Both the position numbers and the translations under genes were made by a program. 64,000 nt of DNA from Sinotaia quadrata (taxonomy: Eukaryota > Mollusca > Gastropoda > Architaenioglossa > Viviparidae). This document shows, one piece after another, positions 57,283 through 64,000 of this stretch (its first letter is position 1; the number at the start of each line of letters is the position of its first letter). The notes under the pieces were generated by a model. That model had not been told where the DNA came from. It searched no databases and saw nothing but the letters and a program-made list of their open reading frames with translations. Where the stretch lies: positions 20,631,975-20,695,974 of the forward strand of contig CM054183.1 in the NCBI GenBank assembly GCA_028829895.1, in the 5' to 3' direction.

Positions 57283-57399
57283 AGAATTAGAGGTGATGAA
57301 GGTTAGAGACGGTTGGGGGGCGGGGGAGTGGGATGTTGGGTGGGGAAAGGACGTCGGGAGATAGTTGGGAATCAAGAACGTCAATCACAATATAATTGA

Positions 57400-58090
57400 A
57401 ATGAAATGGCCGAATGCGGTTTTAAAAGAAAAATAAATAATCGGAGCCCGTGTCGTTTTGTTGGTGTCCATTTTTTCTAGCAAGTTTGTGAATCTGGATA
57501 ATCGATACTGTCCGTAAAGTTCCAAGTCAATGTCTCCTTCTTCTTTCTTTTAAGTATTTTTGTTTGCCTCTAATTTCGGGGTTTCATCATAATGCCCGTA
57601 GCGTTTAAGCTTGATGTTTTCTGTGCACAGAAGTAGAGCGTTTTATTTAGAACGTTATTTTATTTATTTATTTCTATTTGGTCTTTTATGAGAGATTTCT
57701 TTGCCACTTGAGATAACTGGTGACCTATGCGACTAATGCCGTTCGAACGCTCTTTGCTCCACACGATCGATGGCTGGCAAGACATTGACTGTGCGTCTGA
57801 TAGAAAAATTAAAATAAATCTATATCTTCCGTTCCGTCTTCGATTAACATTTATGTTAGAAAAAAAAATATTGAGCTTGGAATTATTTACTCAGTGATTT
57901 TTTTCTTCCTTCTCAACTTTGGCCTCCTTAAAGAAACTTGAATTAATGTATGGGTTACCTGCCCCTCTGAAAATTGTAGTCGGGATGGCAGATATGTGAA
58001 ATGACTCTACAAGTAAACTTTGGTTTTCATCTGAAATCCGCGTTTAGGTGAAACAAAATCATGTCTTCAATGACAATTTCTTTTCATTAT
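57400..58090. other. Non-coding stretch, nothing recognised
   Basis: AT-rich, homopolymer runs, no gene. Confidence 0.45.
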
Positions 58091-58440
58091 CTACTAGTTC
58101 AGTGGTCTGAAGTAATTTGAGTTTCATAAACTTGTTGTTTTCATTTATTTCAGAACCATTGATTTAAGAAAACGATTCAGAGTTTTATAAATTCGTTGTT
58201 TTGTGTTATACAAATGTAGTGAGTAGAAGTAATTGATTTTAGTTCTACAAACTCAGCCTTTTTATTTTAAATCAGTGTTTTTAGTTCTATAAACTGAATG
58301 TTTAGGATCTTAAAGCTCAATGTTTTAGTTCTAAAATCCCATTTTTTTTATTTCCTTAAACTCAAGAGTTTTCTGTAGATTCATTGCTTTAGTTCTAAAT
58401 ACTTATTGTTTTAGTTCTAAAACCTCAAATGTTTTACTGT
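58090..58440. repeat. Degenerate minisatellite around gttttagttctaaa
   Basis: agttctataaact, agttctaaaat and similar words with a following t.ttgtttt recur about ten times at irregular spacing of 20-65 bp. An old array. Confidence 0.7.
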
Positions 58441-58450
58441 ATAAAATCCT

Positions 58451-58642
58451 TTGGCAATAGACGCAGGCTGCTGTACGGGTGACCAATTGGGTCTGGATCG
58501 GGTAGACAACGGACATATGGAAATTAACTCAATAATTTCGTTGTCTTCTACCCCAGAGAATGATAGTACCACCACCAACCGACTCCCCACTTTGCCTTCT
58601 ATTTCGACTTGGATACTCGCTACAACAACAGAAGACTCATAA
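58451..58642. other. Short region open on both strands, uncertain
   Basis: A 63-codon plus-strand ORF and a longer minus-strand ORF overlap here between two arrays. The composition is less repetitive than its surroundings. Neither frame shows a recognised domain, and I cannot decide whether it is an exon. Confidence 0.2.
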
Positions 58643-58644
58643 TT

Positions 58645-58955
58645 CAGACACAAGGAGAAAAGATATAGAACTCGGGCCACAAGGAGAAAAAAACATAGAA
58701 CTCAGACCACAAGGAGAAAAGAAATAGAACTCAGACCAGAAGGAGAAAAGACATAACTCAGACCAGAAGGAGAAAAGACATAGAACTCAGACCAGAAGGA
58801 GAAAAGACATAGAACTCAGACCACAAAGAGAAAAGACATAGAACTCAGACCACAAGGAGAAAAGACATAGAACTCAGACCACAAGGAGAAAAGACATAGA
58901 ACTCAGACCACAAGGAGAAAAGACAGAGAACTCACACTGCAAGGAGAAAAGATGT
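58645..58955. repeat. 29-bp minisatellite, about 10 copies
   Basis: caaggagaaaagacatagaa + ctcagacca repeats with few substitutions (acaagg/agaagg/acaaag). One unit lacks tagaa. Confidence 0.96.
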
Positions 58956-59487
58956 GCACATTATGTAATCGATATACGTACATTCTTTAGTGTAAAAATT
59001 TACTTAGTAATGCTATTTCATTTAGTTTAATACTTATTTTTATAACCGCAAGGGTCTGTTTTTAGCTGCAAATGGCTTTCATGACGCTCGTGCTGAGTCT
59101 GTGGTTTCTACCCGTCCTTAGATGTCCGGTAGGTTTTCTGAAGTGAATAATCTCTCTCACTATAACTGAACTCCAGTCACGTGACTATTTGGGCAGCGTG
59201 TACGTGCAAATGTAAAAGTGATAACTAGCCGATGTCACGGGTTAAGCACCTTCCTCTCTAGCACTGATCATTTCCTCACAACATATTTCAGGTAAGGACT
59301 GCATTCAGGAATCTGGCAACTTGAAACCCTCTTTCTTGTGTTCTCTTGCAACCCACCATGTTGTTATCTTGCTTGGAAAACAAGATCCTGTAGTTCACCT
59401 ATTCCTTCCCTTTCGCGAACTTGTAAGTGTACATAATTCTCACTTCATGTTGCGTTTCTTAAGAATAAAGTAGCATGTGCAGTGATG
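58956..59487. other. Non-coding stretch, nothing recognised
   Basis: No gene or repeat seen. Confidence 0.45.
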
Positions 59488-59560
59488 TTCGAAAGCAATT
59501 ATTGTACCCCACAGATAGTGTATACATTAATGTAACCCACATATAGTGTATCTATCTGTC
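59488..59560 (+). repeat. Short interspersed sequence, copy 2
   Basis: gatgttcgaaagcaattatt, then ccccacagatagtgtataca, ttaatgtaaccca and tagtgtat parallel 53135-53222. A (TATC)n run of about five units follows at 59566-59588. Confidence 0.55.
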
Positions 59561-59793
59561 TGACTATCTATCTATCTATCTATCTATTAGTCTTGTCGAC
59601 CGAGGGTAAAAGTCACACAGGTGGTACTTTAAACGCTTGCTTGCTTGATGTACGCGGTGGGTTGTGACGCGTCGTTCCGATGGACACTGTCTTGGGTCCC
59701 TTGTGCTCCAGGCCGCGCACGAGGTGTCTTGGCAGTTGGACATCAGTAAATTGTCCGCTGGCACCAGTTCGGCAAAATTACATGCAATGGTTG

Positions 59794-60075
59794 CACACTG
59801 TCACACTGAAGTACTGCTGTCATTTCGTAGCCTGTCACACTGACAGTAGTGTTGTCATTTCGTAGCCTGTCACACTGAAGAATGATATCTTCTGCCCTTA
59901 TGAATGAAATCACGCACATTGTTCAGTTTACGTCTGTCAGGCATGTTTTTTTCCAGTCAATTTGTGACGAAAGAAAGGGATGAGCAATGACGCAAACTCT
60001 ACGTAAAAGTGCAGTTTGTGACGAAAGAAAGCGACGAGCAAAGACGCAACCATAAAATTTCAGTTTGTGACATTC
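59794..60075. repeat. Two neighbouring two- to three-copy duplications
   Basis: At 59799-59880 gtcacactga then tgctgtcatttcgtagcc repeats with a period of about 45-50 bp. At 59957-60072 cagtttgtgacgaaagaaag + cgacgagcaaagacgcaa repeats with a period of about 56 bp. Confidence 0.9.
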
Positions 60076-60519
60076 CTTGGGAGCTCTGGACATAAGATTT
60101 CTCCAGAAGTGAACAGGTTCTGAAAAAGTACACAAATTCTCAGAACTAAAGAAGAAGAAAAAAAAGGGTTAAAAGCAATATAATCCCACTCTCTCCACTC
60201 TCCCCACCCCTCCCTTCTTGTCCGCTCCTTCCCAACTCCACCTTGTGACCCTTGATGTATCCACGCGGCAGACGGTCGATTGGTTTACTGCTCCGAGGTG
60301 AAAGAGCAACTACAGCCTACTGGTTTATGCGGGTTTTCTTATTTTACTTCAGTTTGAAACGTTCTGGGCTGTGTTTACGTTTTTACCCTATTAACAGTCG
60401 CAATGTTCCCTTCTGTACATTTTTTTCCCTGGTTTTCTTATTTCGTCTTTTACAACTCGATTTCTGTGATTTGCTTTTTTCTAAAATAATATTGGCATGT
60501 ATTGTAGTTTAGAGTTACT

Positions 60520-61357
60520 AAATGTACTACTGACTTGCGATCTAGAGAGCAAATACTAACGTGCATTGTACAGGAGTTGTTACGTACTACTAAATTTTAT
60601 AATGATCTGTATTGTAGAGCAGTGTTACTAAATGTTGTAATGACGTATAGCGTAATGCAGTGTTACTAAATGTTGTAATGACGTATAGCGTAATGCAGTG
60701 TTACTAAATGTTGTAATGACGTATAGCGTAATGCAGTGTTACTAAATGTTGCAATGACATGTATTGTAGAGCAGTATTAATAAATGCAGTAATGACGTGC
60801 AGTGTGGAGCAGTGTTGGTAAATGTTGTAATGACGTATAGTGTAGAGCAGTATTACTAAATGTTGTTCTGATGTGTATTGTAGAGCAGTGTTACTAAATG
60901 TAGTAATGACCTGTGTTGTAGAGCAGTGTTACTAAATGTTGTAATGACGTGTGTTGTAGAGCAGTATTACTAAATGTTGTAATGACCTGTGTTGTAGAGC
61001 AGTGTTACTAAATGTTGTAATGACGTGTGTTGTAGAGCAGCTTTACTAAATGTTGTAACGACCTGTGTTGTAGAGCAGTGTTACCAAATATAGTAATGAC
61101 GTGTATTGTAGAGCAATGTAACTAAAAGTAGTAATGACCTGTATTGTAGAGCAGTGTTACTAAATGTTGTAATGACCTGTATTGTAGAGCAGTGTTACTA
61201 AATGTTGTAATGACCTGTATTGTAGAGCAGTGTTACTAAATGTTGTAATGACCTGTATTGTAGAGCAGTGTTACCAAATATAGTAATGACGTGTATTGTA
61301 GAGCAGTGTTACTAACTGTAGTACTGACTTGCTATGTAGAAAGCAACATTACTGTTT
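60520..61357. repeat. 38-bp minisatellite, left part, about 20 copies
   Basis: Units of gtagagcagtgttactaaat + gttgtaatgacctgtatt repeat every 38 bp (for example gcag at 61151 and 61189). Local subtypes form blocks: tatagcgtaatg near 60650-60750 and tgtgttgtag near 60910-61070. The array ends abruptly at interspersed repeat copy C. Confidence 0.96.
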
Positions 61358-62606
61358 GTGACACCTACGCCACTCTAGTTATTGGTTATGATGATGATTA
61401 TTATTTAATCATCCATAGCTAATTACAAGTGATAAGAATCTTAATTTATGTTATTAATAATTCTCCAGAAGACACCAGTTGTCTCTCTTGTTGGCGGATA
61501 TTGGGGCGCTGTAAACGATTTCTCTCTTTCAAAACATTAAAGACAAACATACACTGTCACACAATATTTCCATAGGTGGAAAACTTCTTACCTAAGGAGA
61601 AGATAAATCCATCTTTAATCTGTGTTTTAGTGAGCCCCCATCCACCCACTATCTCTCCAACATGGTAATCGTTATGTGTAAGGTCAATAACTTTAACAAT
61701 AAATCAACAATCAAATTTATAATGTGTGAATGTAATCAAAAGAGCATTGACATTTACATCACTTCACAACAATTTTCAATTAATGCTGGACAATCGTTCA
61801 TGCTACCCTAGCATAGACATAAGAATCTCATTAACATACATATAAAATCTAGTTCATAGATAACATTCATCACAGAATGAGAGTGGGGCTTCAGAGAAAT
61901 AATTAAAGTCAATGTAACATAATCTTTTCAAAGATGGCATCTGTTGCCTGCATGTGTTCACAATCATGCTGTTTGTAACAAGTCACTGTCTTTCTTATTC
62001 GGACAATGGTCCCATTTGCCCTTTCTATGCATGTTACACAACTATTCTAGAATCTTCGATGCACTAACAAGTGCACCATGAAGAATCATCTAGAATTTTA
62101 CATGCACTATCAAGCGCATCAGGAAGAATGTTCTTGAATAATCTTTGTGAAATTTGAAGACCAAACTCAGACCACAAATCTCTGCCTTATTGGCTCGTGA
62201 ATGGAATTCACAAGAAACAACTTACAGCAACGTTTGCTGATAAGTTTGAGGATACGCTGGATTCTCACACCGACTCTCACACCTACGTGATCAAGTAGAG
62301 TACAGTAATCACTGTTGCCTGAAGCAAAAGGAAAAAAAAGCTTGCTCTTCTCTGCCAAAGTCAAATTAAGGCAGCACTAAATTTCAGGCATATTTATCTC
62401 TAAAACTCCTTTCTCTCTTACATGCATTCTCAACTTTCAAATCCTGCAACAATTTTTATTAGACACACACATGGATTTGTTATGAACAAGTGTGGAACTA
62501 TCAGTCAGAAAAACTACTCATCCAGTTGGAACTGATTTGGATTACATCTGCAAATTTTCTAGCATTTTCAATACCTGAGTCCATCTTGGACACTTAAAAA
62601 TATCAG
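61358..62606 (+). mobile_element. Unclassified interspersed repeat, copy C, inside a minisatellite
   Basis: It opens with gacacctacgccactctagt, then aatcatccatagctaattac, gacaccagttgtctctctt and gtaaacgatttctctctttc, in the order of copies A and B. Right-end blocks include ctcctttctctcttacatg, actactcatccagttggaac and ttctagcattttcaatacc. Compared with A and B it lacks the last 60-90 bp (the gacaatttaac...aaatttactct part). The same 38-bp array flanks both sides, which fixes the insertion limits to within a few bases. Confidence 0.84.
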
Positions 62607-63000
62607 CATTAGCAGTTTTACTAAATGTAGTAATGACGTGCAATCTAGAGCAGTGTTTATAAATGTAGCAATGACGTGCAATGTAGAGCACTGTTTAGAA
62701 ATGTAGTAATGACATGCAATCTAGAGCACTGTTTAGAAATGTAGTAATGACGTGCAATCTAGAGCATTGTTTAGAAATGTAGTAATGACGTGCAATGTAG
62801 AGCATTGTTTAGAAATGTAGTAATGACGTGCAATCTAGAGCATTGTTTATAAATGTAGTAATGACGTGCAATCTAGAGCACTGTTTAGAAATGTAGTAAT
62901 GACGTGCAATGAAGAGCAGTGTTTCGAAATGTAGTAATGACGTGCAATGTAGAGCAGTGTTTCAAAATGTAGTAATGACATGCATAGTAGAGCAATGTTA
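62607..63000. repeat. 38-bp minisatellite, right part, about 10 copies
   Basis: Units of tctagagcattgtttagaaa + tgtagtaatgacgtgcaa are the same repeat as 60520-61357 but belong to a distinct subtype (tctagagca.tgtttagaaatgtag instead of tgtagagcagtgttactaaatgttg). Confidence 0.95.
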
Positions 63001-63186
63001 TTAACAGAAAATAATGGGCATTGTGAGATTTATCGTTGATGGATTTTTGTTTTTGAATTCTTGTTATTTCCATTAGTGAATGAATTGGTGATTTCGAAGA
63101 AAGGAAAAGGTGGGGGTGGTGGTAAACAAACAGAAGGAAAAAACTACACGTATCTTTGGCATTATATGTTTATGTATATGTGTGAG

Positions 63187-63235
63187 AGAGAGAAGGAAAG
63201 AGAAGAGTGTGTGTGTGTGTGCGCGCGCGCGCGTG
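63187..63235. repeat. (GA)n/(GT)n-(GC)n simple tract
   Basis: Short gagagaga, then gtgtgtgtgtg passing into gcgcgcgcgcg, again the GT-to-GC transition seen at 1611 and 35917. Confidence 0.92.
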
Positions 63236-63394
63236 CATTTTTGTAAGTATAAATCGCCTTTTAAAACGTTCATATGTTCTCGTCCTTAATTATTATTCAT
63301 ATAATTCTTTTTGTTTGGGATGGGGATAATTAGTGCAATAGATCGATAATATTTTACTATGATCGGTTAGTGTAAGGATGTCATGGTCAGTTTC

Positions 63395-63605
63395 TGTAAG
63401 GAGCGGGGTAAGTGGAATGCTGGTGAGTGTTGCTTGCTTTTGTCTGTGTGTAATTTAGTGAATGGAGTGCTGGTGAGTGTTGCTTGCTCCTGTCTGTGTG
63501 TAATATAGTGAATGGAGTGCTGGTGAATGTCTGTGTATAATATAGTGAATGGAGTGCTGGTGAATGTTGCTTGCTTCTGTCTGTGTGTAATATAAGTGGA
63601 GTTGA
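63395..63605. repeat. ~55-bp minisatellite, 4 copies
   Basis: Units of gtgaatggagtgctggtgag + tgttgcttgcttctgtctgt and gtgtaatata repeat. The third unit lacks the ttgcttgcttctg part. Confidence 0.94.
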
Positions 63606-64000
63606 AAAAAAAATTGCGAAACGCTAGAACATATTAGCTGTGTGACAGTATAAATTCTTTCAGTTTTAATGGATTTTGAGACGTTTTAAACGTGCACTTA
63701 TTTCTTCCATAATAACCTTTCGTTTCACAGACTCTAGTCGGCGAGTGAGAGTAGTGCCTGACTGCGACTTGGGAGAGAGTCACATAGCCCTTTGGTTCAG
63801 AAACTGATGTATTTTGGTCTGTTTTTCCTCTCAGTCATACAAGGCGGGCATAGCTTCTTTTCTGATGTAGTTCGTCCAGCACTGTCGAATCACACCACAC
63901 CAACCACCCCCGCTTCCCCCAATCCGCCTCAACTCCTTCCCACTCGTCATTATTGCGAAAAGCAAAGCCATGTCAAGACGCAGTCAAATCTGATCTGATT
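63606..64000. other. Non-coding right edge, nothing recognised
   Basis: No feature supported. A plus-strand ORF at 63792-63998 has a hydrophobic start (MVQKLMYFGLFFLSV) but a low-complexity remainder. It reaches the window edge, so it cannot be judged. Confidence 0.35.

Overview
This is nuclear DNA from an animal. The best fit is a mollusc, probably a gastropod, or another lophotrochozoan. The base composition is AT-leaning, coding density is very low, AC/CT microsatellites are long and numerous, minisatellites are everywhere, and several decayed non-LTR retrotransposon tails are present. Nothing is bacterial: there are no operons, no dense ORFs and no CRISPR. The species assignment is an inference from style, not from a marker gene.

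Only one gene can be supported. A single-exon coding sequence on the minus strand (about 10226-12109) encodes a 627-residue rhodopsin-like G-protein-coupled receptor. It has seven hydrophobic segments, a cytoplasmic loop of about 300 residues between TM5 and TM6, and eroded class A signature motifs. A good 3' splice acceptor lies just upstream of the chosen ATG, so untranslated first exon(s) probably lie further right. A CpG-rich, GC-rich stretch at about 18.4-19.7 kb is a candidate promoter for this gene or for an unseen one.

The rest is intergenic or intronic sequence. Left part (1-10 kb): minisatellites of 36, 68, 64, 49, 43 and 57 bp, microsatellites, and a decayed retrotransposon tail at 3.2-3.5 kb. 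Middle (12-30 kb): arrays of 53, 42, about 41, about 31, 33 and 36 bp; a perfect 36-bp-stem hairpin inside an array that reverses orientation (23.1 kb); a second type of LINE tail (24.7-25.1 kb); a 1-kb element with long terminal inverted repeats and an internal minisatellite (26.4-27.4 kb); and a possible tRNA-derived SINE head (28.6 kb). Right part (30-64 kb): a retrotransposon remnant whose own coding tail has been amplified into a 72-bp satellite (31.2-32.1 kb); three long copies of an unclassified interspersed repeat (36.4, 42.7 and 61.4 kb, plus a fragment at 23.3 kb), one of which splits a 38-bp minisatellite in two; and a very homogeneous 46-bp array at 46 kb.

The main theme is an intimate relation between mobile elements and minisatellites. 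Arrays arise inside elements (27 kb, 31.7 kb), inside a terminal inverted repeat (26.4 kb), and are interrupted by elements (61.4 kb). By adding my own intervals, tandem arrays with units over about 15 bp make up roughly a sixth of the window.
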